64,000 bases of DNA from Cryptomeria japonica (Eukaryota > Streptophyta > Pinopsida > Cupressales > Cupressaceae): assembly GCF_030272615.1 (NCBI RefSeq), contig NC_081407.1, positions 153,781,048-153,845,047 on the forward strand, in the 5' to 3' direction. Shown piece after piece: positions 11,185-22,925 of the stretch (positions within the stretch are counted from its first letter, which is position 1; the number at the start of each line of letters is the position of its first letter). A model generated the notes under the pieces. It searched no databases and was not told the DNA's origin. It saw only the letters and a list, made by a program, of their open reading frames with translations. The translations under genes and the position numbers were made by a program.

Positions 11185-12633
11185 TATTGGCATATTGTTG
11201 GCATAATTGATGGAGATGATGATGAGAAGAGAAGATGATCGGTAAAGTTGATTAGGTATATGTAAAGTTGATCAGGTATATGATGTCAAGATGGAGATTG
11301 TTGGCTTGATGATGATGATTGTTGTAAGTTGTTTGATGACTTTATTTGTGTTGTCATTGATGGCAACCATGTTGGTTTAGTCATCTAAGTCATCTAGACC
11401 TATCGGTATAGCCTAACCGGTAGTGGAACCGGTTGACAGCAAGGTAAGCAAGAATAGAGCGATGAATAGAAGAGTGGTACGGACGATTGGTGAAGAGTTA
11501 GGTGTTGCGTTTTGGAACATATGTTTATGACATTGGCATGAGTCTGTGATTGAAACCGCATCAATAGATTTGATGTATTGAGTGAGTTATGATTGATTGT
11601 CATGAACTCAGTGAAGAAGAATGAATATCGATGATAGATCTTTGACCGGTGATGATTTATGGTTTAGTGGTGTATCTTATCATGTTCATAACTTAGTGAT
11701 GACGTGTCAGAATTCGTGTGTAATAAATAATAAGATGATGTTTGAGCGCGTACAAGGATCGGATTTCTTGGGAAATAACGAAGTGCTTAGCAGAATGTGA
11801 CAAGGGTTTGATTGCTTATTAAATCGATGTGCGGTGATCATTCAATGGTGGAAATTGTCTAGAAATTTGTGGTAATGATCTGTAATGATCTATAATGTAA
11901 TCTTGTTGATGTAATTTGGGCTTGTAGCTGCCCTAACTGTAAAATGTATTTAGGGCTAGTTTGAGAAGGGTTTTAGTGTCGGTGGTTTTGAGAAGAAGGT
12001 ATTTGCCGATCCTGATTGAGGTGTCTGCATGTGTGTAGCAGAGTTGAGCTGAAAAGGATTTGTACTAGCAAGCAAGGAAGTGCTGTGATCAAATCATTTA
12101 CCCTATTGTTTCCTAACAGTTGCAGCAGATTGAAATCCCTTAACCGGGTAGACTTTAACAGGTCTTATTTGTAAATCCCTTTACCGGGTGGCTCATTAAC
12201 TTGAGTTTAAAATCCTCTAGCAAGGTTACTCCTAACAGGGTAGAGCTCCTAAGAGAGCTAAGGTGAAATCCCTTGACCGGGTGACTCCTAACAGGGTTTG
12301 CCCTTAACAGGGCATGTTGTAAAGCTCCTAACCGGGCTAGGCCTTTAACTGGGCGCATTCCAAAAGAGTGCAAATATTTTGTGGGTGCTAATTCCCACCG
12401 TGTTTTTTCCCATTTGGGTTTCCACGTGAAAATCTCTGTGTTCATATGGTGATTGCATTGTTAATGTGTGCGTTTGATATCTTTACTTGGTTTGCATTTT
12501 AATGAACACTTGAGTAAATTGTTTGGTGAATCAGTTTTGAGTAGTTACCGGTACTGGTTTTTGAAGTATTGCAGAATTGTTTAACTACTGATTCACCCCC
12601 CCTTTCATTAGTTACCACATCCTCATAATAACA
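11185..12633 (+). repeat. Copia LTR, left arm of the inverted pair
   Basis: 1,449 bp from TATTGGCATATTG to CCTCATAATAACA. The central part repeats AAATCCCTT, ACCGGGT and CTAACAGGG motifs. It pairs with 12684-14127 in inverted orientation, about 95% identical in the stretch I compared (12120-12300). Confidence 0.82.
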
Positions 12634-12683
12634 ACTTCCCCCCCCTCTCAGTAGTTACCGGATCCTCATAATAACATACCAAT
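12634..12683. repeat. Junction: duplicated LTR end and PBS stub
   Basis: 12634-12676 is a second, variant copy of the LTR 3' end in + orientation (CTCAGTAGTTACCGGATCC, then TCATAATAACA). 12677-12683 reads ATTGGTA on the minus strand, the start of the Copia PBS following the minus-strand LTR. A lone 3' LTR would not carry a PBS. Confidence 0.6.
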
Positions 12684-14127
12684 TGTTATTATGAGGATGC
12701 GGTAACTACTGAGAGGGGGGGCGAGCGGTGAATCAGTAGTTAAACAAATCTGCAATACTTCAAAAACCAGTATTGGTAACTACTCAAAACTGATTTACCA
12801 AACCATTTACTAAAGTGTTCATTAAAATGCAAACCAAGTAAAGATATCAAATGCACACATTAACAATGTAATCACCATATGAACACAGAGATTTTTCACG
12901 TGGAAACCCAAATGGGAAAAACCATGGTAGGAAGTACTAAGTAGCACCCACAAAATATTGCATTCTTTTGGAATGCGCCTGATTAAAAACCTAGCCCGGT
13001 TAGGAGCTTTACAATATGCCAGGGTTAAGAGCAGACCCTGTTAGAAGTCACCCAATCAAGGGATTTCACCTTAGCTCTGTTAGGAGCTCTACCTTGTTAG
13101 GAGTAACCTTGCTAGAGGATTTTAAACTCAAGTTAATGAGCCACCCGGTGAAGGGATTTACAAATAAGACCTGTTAAAGTCTACCCGGTTAAGGGATTTC
13201 AATCTGTTGCAACTGTTAGGAAACAACAGGATAAATGATTTGATCACAACATTTCCTTGCTTGCTAGTACACATCCTTTTCAACTCAACTCTGCTACACA
13301 CATGCAGACACCTCAATCTGGATCGACAAATAGCTTCTTCTCAAAACCACTGACACTAAAACCCTTCTTAAACTAGCCCTAAATACATTTTTACAGTTAG
13401 GGCGGCTACAAGCCCAAATTACATCAACAAGATTACATTACAGATCATTACAGATTATTACAACAAATTTCTAGACAATTTCCACCGATGAATGATCACC
13501 GCACATCGATTTGATAAGCAATCAAACCCTTATCACATTCTGCTAAGCACTTTGTTGTTTCCCAAGAAATCCGATCTTTGTACGACTCAAATATTATTTT
13601 ATCATTACACGGATTTTGACACGTCATCACTAAGTTATGAAAATGATAAGATCCACCACCAAATCATAAATCATAACCGGTCAAAGATCTATCACCGGTA
13701 TTCATTCTTCTTCACTAAGTTCATGACAGTCAATCATAACTCATTCAATACATAGAATCTACTGATGCGGTTTCAATCACAGACTCATGCCAATGCCATA
13801 AACATATGTTCCAAACCGCAACACCTAACTCTTCACCAATCGTCCGTACTAGTCTTCTGATCATCGCATTGTTCCTACTTACCTTGTTGTCAATCGGTAC
13901 CACTACTGGCTAGGCTATACCGATAGGTCTAGATGACTTAGATGACTCAACAAACATGGTTGCCATCAATGACAACACAAATAAAGTCATCAAACAACTT
14001 ACAACAATCATCATCACCATCATCAAGCCAACAATCTCCATCTTGACATCATATACCTGATCAGCTTTACCGGTCATCTTCTCATCTCATCATCATCTCC
14101 ATCAGTTATGCGAACAATATGCCAATA
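12684..14127 (-). repeat. Copia LTR, right arm of the inverted pair
   Basis: 1,444 bp; the minus strand begins TATTGGCATATTG at 14127 and ends TCATAATAACA. It follows the pol fragment and its noncoding tail in the normal order for a 3' LTR. Confidence 0.82.
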
Positions 14128-14555
14128 ATCTTCGCCTTTGGCATTGATGGCAACACCAAGATAGCAATACCAAAAGCTCATCAAAAGCTTGTCATGCAAG
14201 ACTCGAAAGCTCACCATACATAATTGTTAGAGTTCCTGTTATGACTGCTGTACACTTGTTCTGCTCTTTCTGCTCTTCACTGATCTTCTCCTCCTGTATT
14301 ACTTTTCTTCTCCTTCTTTACTTTGCTTGTACCCCTATCAATGTTCTTCTCCCTTGTTGCTTTTCTTCTCCCCCTTTGACAACAATGCCAAAGGTGCAAC
14401 GTGTCAAATTCATCTTCTGCTGCAATGTTTCTCTTCATCTCTGTTGCACTTATTTTCTTCATCTTAGCTGCTCCCCCTGAGGAGTAGCCCTCTTCTCATC
14501 AATCCACAGTGAAAGATCTTCAATGAGTCCACTGGATTGATGCTTCAACACCATC
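14128..14555 (-). other. Copia noncoding region between pol and LTR
   Basis: Includes, on the minus strand, TTTGGCATTGTTGTCAAAGG then GGGAG (14367-14391), a block common downstream of pol in SIRE/Maximus-like plant Copia elements. The polypurine tract next to the LTR is weak. Confidence 0.55.
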
Positions 14556-15642
14556 TTAGTTGACCTTCGGTAGGGGTATAACCCCTAGTTTGCCTCTGAG
14601 ATATTCAAAGGTAGCCTTAGGCAATGGCTTAGTAAAGATATCAGCCAACTGCTCCTTGCTTGACACATGATCCATCCTGACTTGTTTTTCCTGCACTCTC
14701 TCCCTCAGAAGATGATACTTCAATTCAATATGTTTTGTTCTAGCATGCAGTATAGGGTTCTTTGAAATATTTATTGCACTTGTATTATCACAATATATGA
14801 CCACCGGTTCTGTCATAGTCTGCTTAAATCCTTCCAATACATGCCTTATCCATATTGCTTGAGTACAGTTCATAGATGCAGCCACATACTCTGCTTTTGC
14901 TGTAGACTGAGAAATACAACTTTGTTTCTTACTGGTCTAGGATACCAATGTTCAACCTAGAAAAAATGTGCCACCGGTTGTGCTCTTCTTGTCTTCTACA
15001 TTACCTGCCCAATCAGCATCTGTGAACACCTTCAAAGAGAAGTTTCCTTTGTATGGATACCATAATCCATAATCAATAGTTCCTCTAAGATACCTGAAAA
15101 TTCTCTTTATTGCCACCAAATGAGTCTCTTTAGGGATTTTCTGAAATCTAGCCACTATACCAATTGCATGAGCAATATCCGGTCTGCTATGAACAACATA
15201 GTGCAATTTTTCAATCATAGATTTCTACTCAGATTCATCCACTGGATCTGAATCATCTTCCTTTGATAATCTGCAACTTGTAACCATAGGGGTTCCAACT
15301 GGTTTACAGTCTTCCATTCCAAAGGTTTTCAATACCTCCTTCACATATTTCGACTGACTGATAAAGATTCCACCGTTCATTTGCTGAACCTGCAAACCAA
15401 TGAAAAATTTGATCTCACCTATCGGACACATTTCAAATTCCTTTTTCACCTCTTCTGCAAAAGTTAGACTCATGTCATCATCTCCTCCAAATATGATATC
15501 ATCTACAAATACTTTTGCAATTAGTAACTTGTCTCCTTCTGTCTTCAAGTAAATGTTGGTGTCCTCACTGGTTCTTTGAAATCCAATCTTTATCAGGTGT
15601 GAATGGAGTCTTTCAAACCATGCCCTTGGAGCTTGCTCACCT
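14556..15642 (-). pseudogene. Copia reverse transcriptase-RNase H, 5'-truncated
   Basis: In minus-strand order: QAPRAWFERLHSHL, the catalytic segment FVDDIIFGG (both Asp kept), FFIGLQVQQMNGGIFISQ, then SRPDIAHAIGIVARF, FRYLRGTIDYGLWY and TDADWAGNVEDKKSTTGG, and the RNase H tail CDNTSAINISKNPILHARTK with LADIFTKPLP. Stops near 15220 and 14885-14950 split it. Upstream domains are absent because the insertion ends at QAPRAW. Confidence 0.85.
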
Positions 15643-15949
15643 GCAACCGTGGTATCTTGTAGTCTGTTTTGGAGTGGTTGGAGCAAATAGTGCTCAGTAC
15701 TCTTTTGCAAAAGGGTTTGCCGATTTGTCCTCAATCTCATGGTTTCAGGCTTAAGTAATTCATGTATGCCAGATCTCTAATTCGTGTGTGAGGATAACAT
15801 CAGCTTGGATAGCTTCTAGTACTTTTGGTCATTTGCATTCTGTAGATCCTGGGAGGGTCTCTGTAGCAGCAAAGTGTTCTTTGCATTTGTGATCAAAAGA
15901 CCTGCAGTGTCTTTTGTAGAGTATTGAGTACGATAACCATTAGGGAGGG

Positions 15950-16268
15950 TATTAAAATAATATTAATATCTATTGTATAATGGTCATCTCTTCTATTCTT
16001 AGTGGTCATCTTAGTTGTCGACTTATTTAGCTTTTTAGCTTTTTAGTCGACTTATTTAGCTTTTTAGCTTTTTCATTGCATTAAGTGAAACTATTGTTTC
16101 TTTTATAAGAACGCATAGTTTACTTTTTAGTTTTAATCTTTTTAGCTTTATTTAGCATTTTAAGCTTTAGATTAATGGTTTGTTCTTTTTAGAACACCGT
16201 CTTGTAATTCCTTTATATACGCTTGTATATTCGTAATTAAGATCATCCGATTATTTTGAGCAAATAAA
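15950..16268 (+). repeat. 3' LTR of Copia-type family A
   Basis: Starts TATTAAAATAATATTAATATC after the polypurine tract at 15940-15949 and matches the 5' LTR to TTTTGAGCA. Its last ~12 bp look lost or diverged. Confidence 0.8.
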
Positions 16269-17562
16269 TATAGAGTTTAATTTAAATATTTGAATATTTG
16301 AAATATGTAGCTGTTAATGCTTAAAATTTGCACCTTGTTGAACTAATGAGTTCAACAACTTTGCATAACATTGGAACTCATCTCTACGTGTGGGAAATGC
16401 ATCAATTGAAATGAGACCTCCGGAATCTAGGCCGGTTCCTATTTGATTAATCGCCTATTTTCTCTTCTAACAACTGAAAACTTGGTAGGAAAAGGGAAGA
16501 GAAAAGAAAAAAAAAAAAAATAAACTAAGTAACTAGGTGATTCACCAAACTTTGAGGGAAACTAAAATGATAATGACAGGTTTCTAATTTGCAAAAAACT
16601 CTATTTCAGTGGGTAAACACTTTTGTTCTATATAGGCCTGCATAAATGTTTCACAGGAAGGTCCTAAACTGAGCAATCAAGGAAAAGATATTTTCACATA
16701 AAAGCTCTGTGTTCTTGTGGACACAACCTGCAACCTGCAAACAAAATACACTCCTACAACTAGGCTCTTGATGAGACAAAATAACAACGAATAATACAAT
16801 TCACTGGTTACCTCTATCAATCATGCTATGAACACAAAGATACAGAAAGAAAAGTAGGCTTAAAAAAAAACTTAATAAAACCTTGCTCCAAAAGATGCTG
16901 TCATCATATATTCAGTCTCCAGGATTGAGTTACAAAAAATATACAAGAAAATATGCTAAGCACAAAATGTTGTCACAAGAGCCTTCTCTGCATAATCAGA
17001 ACTGAGAGCTTCCAAAAAAAGTGATTACAATATTTATGCTTTTCTCTCAAAGAAATGCATGAAAATAGGAACTGAATCCTTGGGTCGGATTCAACTGAAA
17101 AGCCTATTTTTCAGGCACTAGAAATGCTCCAAAAAGCTATGTGTGGAATGAAAAAGTCCTTCCCAGTCATAAACAACTGGACAACTCATCAAAACCTCCC
17201 TTAAAACACTCAAAATGCTCATAAAAGGCCCTCAACAACCTGGAAAAAGTCCAAATCCGAGTTCCTAAAGTTTTGCGAAGAAAAAGTCTTCTTTCCCCCA
17301 AAATAGCTCTCAACACTTACTTGATAACTAAGTCTTTAAGACTTAGTCATTTCTTCATTTAAGTCTTTAACTAAGTCCTCAAGACTTAGTCATTTCAACT
17401 TGCTTTTCTAGAATATTAATGTTCAGCTATGATTTATAATGCTATCATAGCTAAAATTAATTTACATGAAAATATAAAGCAAGAAAATAAAAGTAATTCT
17501 GGAAATTTTGTTAGCATTTTGCTCTTTAACTAAATTTAAACATGTGTAAAAATTTAGTAACA
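16269..17562 (+). other. Intronic sequence, no gene seen
   Basis: No coding similarity. Near 17330-17395 there are two short palindromes with 10-bp arms (ACTAAGTCTT and AAGACTTAGT), the second with one mismatch. Confidence 0.5.
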
Positions 17563-17930
17563 GTAATTTTTATTATAATTATTAAATATCTAATAATTTG
17601 AACTAGAAGTCTAGATTAATTTTTAAATATTTAAAACAATTTTTTTAATATATTAATAATTGAATGTTAAAATAATAATATTTAAAAATATTTGTTATTA
17701 CAATGAATGCATAAAATATATTATTTGGTATTGAGTATATATTAGCTATTAAATATATAATTAAAATACTAAAATAAAAATAAATTTAAGAGTTTAATTT
17801 ACATATTTGAAATATGTTTATTATAATTATTAAATATCTAATAATTAGGACTAGAAGTCTAGATTAATTTTTAAATATTTAAAACAATTATTGTAATATA
17901 TTAATAATTGAATGTTTAAATAATATATAT
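17563..17930. repeat. AT-rich dispersed repeat with internal duplication
   Basis: About 115 bp at 17563-17680 recurs at 17815-17930 (shared ACTAGAAGTCTAGATTAAT and TATTAATAATTGAATG). A similar copy with AACTAGAAGTCTA lies at 40310-40650. The class is unknown, and the LINE inserted at its right edge. Confidence 0.6.
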
Positions 17931-18290
17931 TTTTTTTTTTTGGTCGGTAATAATAAATTATTTTATTATATAAAAACTGTCATACATCATCAAAATTTCA
18001 GGCTTTCATATGTCCAGTTAGCCTGATATTTAACTTATAAACCTGCAAGAGCCTCGCACTTCGGGCATTTACAACCATAACACCATCAAAATAACAAAAA
18101 ACCACCCATCAAGTCATCTCCCCCGAAACCCATAGGATGATATATAATCCTATTACAGATATCTAAATCTACTAAACAGACCCTTAACGGGTTTACATCG
18201 ATAATGTTGCTCTTATAATCCCTGTTTGAACTAGACAAACAACATTCATTACTTAACAAAAATTAACACCCACCAAGCCCTTCGCCATCA

Positions 18291-18905
18291 TCAATCTCTA
18301 GTCGGGAAACCGCTGAGATTCATCTGCTGCAGTCCATTGCCTTGGAATATCCTTCGCTTCCTCAAACCTCTGCGCTTTCCTTTGGGGGAAGCCTTTGGCC
18401 ATGCTCTGACCAAGTTGTTTTCTTCCACCTCATGCTGCTGAATCAACTTCTTCAGGTTCTCCCATGCTCCCGTCCTTTCCAGCACATAGCCTTCCTTATC
18501 TGCCTTCCCTATCCAGCGAACAAAGGGAACTAGTCCAAATTCTTCAGCGTCTTTAGCCTCTGTAAACCCTTCCGAGTAATCAAAACCTACCCTGGGCACT
18601 GCCCATTCCAGGATGGAATCGAGCCCTTCCAGCATAGCATCATCAAAAATTGATGTTGCAACCCATTTCACTGTGTCAATGTCTTCTCCAAGTTATAATC
18701 CCCATGCTATTACCGTTGAAATGATATCCAAGTTTACCTTCCAACGTGCCACATTCTCCATAAAAAATGGGCCGACCACCTTCAACACAGTGTTTATCAT
18801 TTCCTCCTCTTTAAAACGGAGGAGCCCAGCCATTCTATCCTTGCTCACCGCCCCTTTAAATCCTTTTTGCTGTTTTTTAGTAGTGACTGTAAACGTCGCT
18901 TCCAT
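18291..18905 (-). pseudogene. Unknown ORF downstream of RNase H in the LINE
   Basis: From ATG 18905, in the strong initiation context GCCACCATGG, about 204 codons run to 18291 with one in-frame TAA (after VIAWGL). Visible segments include ATFTVTTKKQQKGFKG, EEEMINTVLKVVGPFF, FVRWIGKADKEGYVLERTG and a basic tail with PKASPKGKRRGLRKRR. I recognise no domain. It is mixed-charge, tryptophan-containing and protein-like, unlike a 3' untranslated region. It could be a captured host fragment or a third LINE ORF. Confidence 0.5.
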
Positions 18906-19344
18906 GGTGGCAGCTCCTCCTAACCCTTTTATCTTCACAGCTCTCTCTACTCTGGCAATCTGTCCCTAAATTATTTCTCCACAGTCGCTGCAAACATTAC
19001 ATCTTTTGAAGTAACCCCGCAATTACCCTATTTATGAGCTTGGCGTGTTAACCATCTAATAATGCATTCACACGTTTCTTCAAAAGCCCTTGTCAGCAAC
19101 GTTTAATCTCCATTTACGCAATCCGAACACTGATGTTATTTTATGCGTGTCGATGGGTCGCTCATCATTATTAATGCAACTTTCACGATTTGCCGCCGTT
19201 TTAAGCTTCCTTTATTTGTTTTCATTGAGATTGCAGGGCTTCCCTCGTGCGAACTTTCTCTTCAGCCGATCCATTCACCGCGTCCCATATGAATATGACG
19301 TCATCCTGCTTGATATCACTCCTTCCGCTCCCTCTCTCCAATCA

Positions 19345-20141
19345 TTAACTAGTCATCTCTCCAAAAAGTGATAATTCCTGAAAGCCTTCCAATTTCAACA
19401 TTCCTTCAGCATCAAAAGACAATGCCCATTTGGATAGACTGTTCGTGGTTTGATTACCCGTCCTTCTAATATGACTGATTTTGAATTCTTCAAAAAAGTT
19501 AATTTCGTCTAATATTATTGTTAAGAGGCCTTGGAGATGCCAAGCACTTATTTCCGTATTCATAATAGCTTGAATTATGATTAAGGAATCTCCTTCTAAA
19601 TGCAGTTTTCTAACCCCTTCTTTTTTTGCTAATTCTATACCCAGTATGGCCGCTTGGGCTTCTGCCTCATTGTTGGTGCTTTTCCGAAGTCTTTTAGCTC
19701 CATACTTTAAAAGATTTCCATTGTCATCTCATAATGCAAATCCGGCCCCTGCTAACTGCCCTGATTGTTGTGCTGCTCCATCAAAATTTACTTTTCCCAT
19801 CCCTTCTCAGATGGTTTCCATTGGACCTTTTCTAAGTTTCCCTCACTTCTCTTATAATTTGATGTTGCACCATGTCTGATTTTGATTCCTGGCCATGCTT
19901 TTTGAATAATTCTGTCCATGGAAGAAAAGGAGTTGGATAATGAGGAGGATTGTGAAGCTGTTGATCCCACCACCTCTTCAATAGCTCTGTTGATCCTTGA
20001 TAACAATCTTCTCTCATCTTCTATTTTGTCTTGAAATATTCGACGATTTCTTTCCTTCCAAATCTCCCAAACAACTATAGATGGGCTAACTTTCCAAACA
20101 CATGAGGGTTGACCTCCTTGTTTGTTTTGGCCAGCTCTCAA
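19345..20141 (-). pseudogene. LINE linker and RNase H domain, degenerate
   Basis: After the frameshift, 20141-19788 reads VVWEIWKERNRRIFQDKIED. A second shift near 19795 leads to the RNase H domain: GKVNFDGAAQQSGQLAGAGF, NNEAEAQAAILGIELA and HLEGDSLIIIQA, giving the Asp-Glu-Asp catalytic set, then the tail HIRRTGNQTTNSLSKWAL. One internal TGA follows AGAGFAL. An RNase H domain after the reverse transcriptase is typical of many plant L1 elements. Confidence 0.8.
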
Positions 20142-21780
20142 AGACCTCTTTTAATGAGCATTGGAGCGGCCCTTGCCAATTTAACTTCCTCTGAAGTTCG
20201 GACCAGCATTTTTGAGCAACTTCACAGGTTAAGAGCAAATGATCCACTGATTCTTCTGCCTGATTACACATAACACACTTTGAAGGTCCCTCCAAGTCGA
20301 GCCTCTTCCTTCTTTCCCCTGTTAGGATTCTGCCTTTTGTCGCCAACCATGCAAAAGCACTTGCTTTTGGGAGGCATTCTTTGCTCCAGAAAAGGGTCCA
20401 TGTTTTTGAAGGAGCCTCCTCCCTCCCTTCTATCAATTGATATCCTAGTTTGACTGAATACTTACCATCCTTAGCCCCACACCAAATCATCTTATCTTCC
20501 ATACTTGTGAGAAAAACCTTCCTTTGATTCAACACATTCTTTAGTCTTTGTTGCTCCTGAGCAGATAAGCCGGTTGAGGATAAATCTTTCCAATGCCATT
20601 CTTGTCCCAGGTCACCCTCAGAGCTCTGCATGTAGTCCTTTACTTTATCTCCCCATATCTGCAATAACACTTCCTTTGCCACTGAGAAATCATCTAGCTC
20701 TCTCAGAGCCGGTAGTCTTGCCCAAGAATCCTCCCAGAATTTGGCCGTAGCCCCATTCCCAATCTGCCATGTAAGATGATCTGTTACAACCTTGCGACTC
20801 TCCAAGATGAAGTTCCAAATTGCTGACCCTTTGGGAGGGTTTCGAGTCGTGAAGATTCTGTGGTCATCTGCTGAATCGAGATACTTTGCTCTCAGCACTT
20901 TAACCCACATCTGATTTGAGTTTGAGTAAATATTCCAGACCAGTTTGGCTCCTAGAGCGCTGTTCATTTTTTGCCAGTCCCTCAGACCAGCCCCATCTCT
21001 TTCCTTGGCTTGACAAATTTTATCCCACGCCAAAAGTGGGATTTTATCTTGATCATTTGCCCCATTCCAAAAAATTTTTCTCATCTTTTGTTGAATTGAG
21101 CTGATGACCTTTTTTGGAATTTTAAGGCACATCATGGAGTAAATAGGGATGGTTGACACAACTGATTCTAACATTAAAATTCTGCCCGCAGAAGTTAGCC
21201 ATCTGCTTTTCCACCCTTCCATTTTATTAAAGCAGCTATCTATAAGTTTCTTCCACAACTTCGACCTGTTTGCTCCGCCAAAGAAGGGTATTCCTAAATA
21301 TCTGCCCGGTAAGGATCCCACTCTCATTCCCAAGAGTCTGCATATTTCCCTTTGCTTGCCGGGTTTGCAGTTAAAGAAAAAAATCTCTGATTTGTGCCAA
21401 TTGACTTTTTGACCTGAGACTGATTCATATAGATCTAAGGTTTCTTTCATGACCCTTCCTTCCCTAGCCGATGCATCTCTTGCTAGGAAGGTGTCATCTG
21501 CAAATTGTAGATGTGTTAAGGGATTTACTCCCGCTGCTATTCGGACCCCCTTCCACACACCTAATTCCCATTTTTTCGTGATAAGACGTCCAAGCACTTC
21601 TGCCATTATTATGAATAAGAACGGTGAGAGAGGATCTCCTTGCCTTAAACCTTTTTTTGATTCGAAAAAGCCTTGGGGGCTGCCATTTACAAGGACTGAG
21701 AATTTCGGGGAGCTAATGCAACTTTTGACCCAAGAGACCCAAGCTTCACTGAAACCAAACCTCTGGAGGACTTTTATAAA
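20086..21780 (-). pseudogene. LINE reverse transcriptase and zf-RVT domain
   Basis: An open frame of about 565 codons. It starts inside the domain (VLQRFGFSEAWVSWVKSC) and contains KKGLRQGDPLSPFLFIIMAE, the catalytic FADDTFLARD with both Asp, QKVNWHKSE, GRYLGIPFFGG, and the C-terminal zinc-binding domain CVMCNQAEESVDHLLLTC. The frame shifts near 20120 before the conserved VVWEIWKERNRRIF. The enzyme would prime cDNA synthesis on nicked target DNA in the nucleus. This copy lacks its 5' half. Confidence 0.87.
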
Positions 21781-21786
21781 AATAAT

Positions 21787-22629
21787 AATATTTATTATTA
21801 TAATGAATGTATTAAAATATATATTAAATTTAAAACAAATAATTAAAAAATAAAACATAAATCTACAAAATAAAACGTAAATAAAATCAGAGAAGAACTG
21901 TATAAGACTCGCAATAAAACAAACAATAGAGAATAAAACAAAGAAATATTAAGAATATAGAGGAAATGCACGGCTCACCTCCGCCTCTCATAGTTACTTG
22001 TTGCAGTCACCTCCACCTCACAGCGAGTGCCACTATTACCCACAGAAAGAAGTTCTGGATATATATGACTATCTATAGACAACAGGCTTGACCCCTTCAG
22101 TTGTCCAGTTGTAACTTGTATGATGTTTCTGACAATCACTTCCCACAGCTCTGTTCAATGCTTTATAAAAGTATACTACAATAGCAAAGCCCTAACATTT
22201 TTCCATTGTGATTTTTTTGGCAAATTCTAACAATTTTTTAAAAGTTATAAAAAAGTCAACTGAATTTTGAACATCAAAGATTAAATTTGGCAAACCCTAT
22301 GACACAGCCCATGTTTGTTGAATTCTTGGATAACCTGCACAAGGCTAAGTATTTAACCAAGATTTAACTGAGTTGGTTACTTCCAAATCTCAATTTGACT
22401 CCAAGATTGGGAAAACATTACTTTTTACTTTTTAGACACCTTAAAGGCACTGTCAGTGGCAAAGGAAGTGGAAGGAAGGAGCATTTTCAGCGATTCATCA
22501 CTTGTTGATTAACTTGCCATTCCACTCTCTTGTCATGGATCAGACTTTGATAGCCTCTTGGAAGTGTTCTAGCAAATGTTTAAATGCCCCTCCCTTGCCT
22601 TAGATGCAAAATCGCATTTCTATATCCTT
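21787..22629 (+). other. Intronic sequence, no gene seen
   Basis: Begins with AT-rich repeat resuming after the LINE. Nothing else is recognised. Confidence 0.5.
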
Positions 22630-22925
22630 AGTTCGCACGTTTGGGGTGTCAAAGGAAGTTTTCAGTCCTTATGTTGCACTTTTTTAGAGGTCAATGGAAA
22701 TGACTCAATCCTTAAGTTGCACTTTCAGCATGTCAAAGGAAGTGATCAATCTCTTTAGTCGCACTTTTAGGGGGTCAAAGGAAATGACTCAATCCTTAAG
22801 TCGCACTTTCAGCATGGCAAAGGAAGTGATCAATCTCTTAAAGTCGCACTTTTGGGGGTCAAAGGAAATCCTCCAATGCTTAAGTTGCACATTTGGGGGG
22901 TCAAAGGAAGTCCTCCAAAATGGCA
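22630..22925. repeat. Tandem array, unit about 42 bp, ~7 copies
   Basis: The phrase TYGCACTTT recurs at 22632, 22674, 22717, 22759, 22801, 22844 and 22885, spacing 41-43 bp. Each unit has the form TTGCACTTTNRGNNGTCAAA followed by GGAARTGAYTCAATCYTTA. Because 42 is a multiple of three, part of it reads as a periodic 14-residue frame, which I take as a by-product. A 'CAGCATG' and a 'GGGGG' version alternate in part. Confidence 0.75.

Larger units (their letters stand above)
11185..15642. mobile_element. Composite Copia insertion: two inverted LTRs plus pol fragment
   Basis: A block inserted in the family A element. GCAACC occurs immediately on both sides (11179-11184 and 15643-15648), and family A sequence resumes exactly after it (compare 33040-33075). 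In order it holds an LTR in + orientation, a 43-bp second LTR end, a 7-bp PBS stub, an LTR in minus orientation, a noncoding region, and reverse transcriptase-RNase H on the minus strand, cut at the QAPRAW motif. Such a structure suggests aberrant reverse transcription (template switching or self-integration), but a later rearrangement cannot be excluded. Confidence 0.75.
8692..16268 (+). mobile_element. Copia-type family A element, gag-only, with nested insertion
   Basis: LTRs at 8692-9018 and 15950-16268 share starts (TATTAAAATAATATT), ATGGTCATC blocks and repeated TTTAGCTT motifs. The PBS TGGTATCAGAGC follows the 5' LTR, and the polypurine tract TTAGGGAGGG precedes the 3' LTR. The only coding part is a broken gag. 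Protease, integrase and reverse transcriptase are absent, replaced by a repetitive AT-rich stretch, and a second family A element (26171-34973) has the same design. No target duplication is clear; the end of the 3' LTR and some flank appear deleted. A separate retroelement fragment (11185-15642) is nested inside. Confidence 0.82.
17931..21780 (-). mobile_element. L1-like LINE, 5'-truncated in the reverse transcriptase
   Basis: The minus-strand element ends ACCGACC followed by a poly-A run (17931-17941), typical of plant L1 elements. Its 5' end is cut inside the reverse transcriptase at 21780. AAATAAT on both sides (17918-17924 and 21780-21786) may be the target duplication, but the flanks are AT-rich and this is weak. 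In order it carries the reverse transcriptase, a C-terminal zinc-knuckle domain, an RNase H domain and an extra ORF. Endonuclease and ORF1 are lost. Confidence 0.85.
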
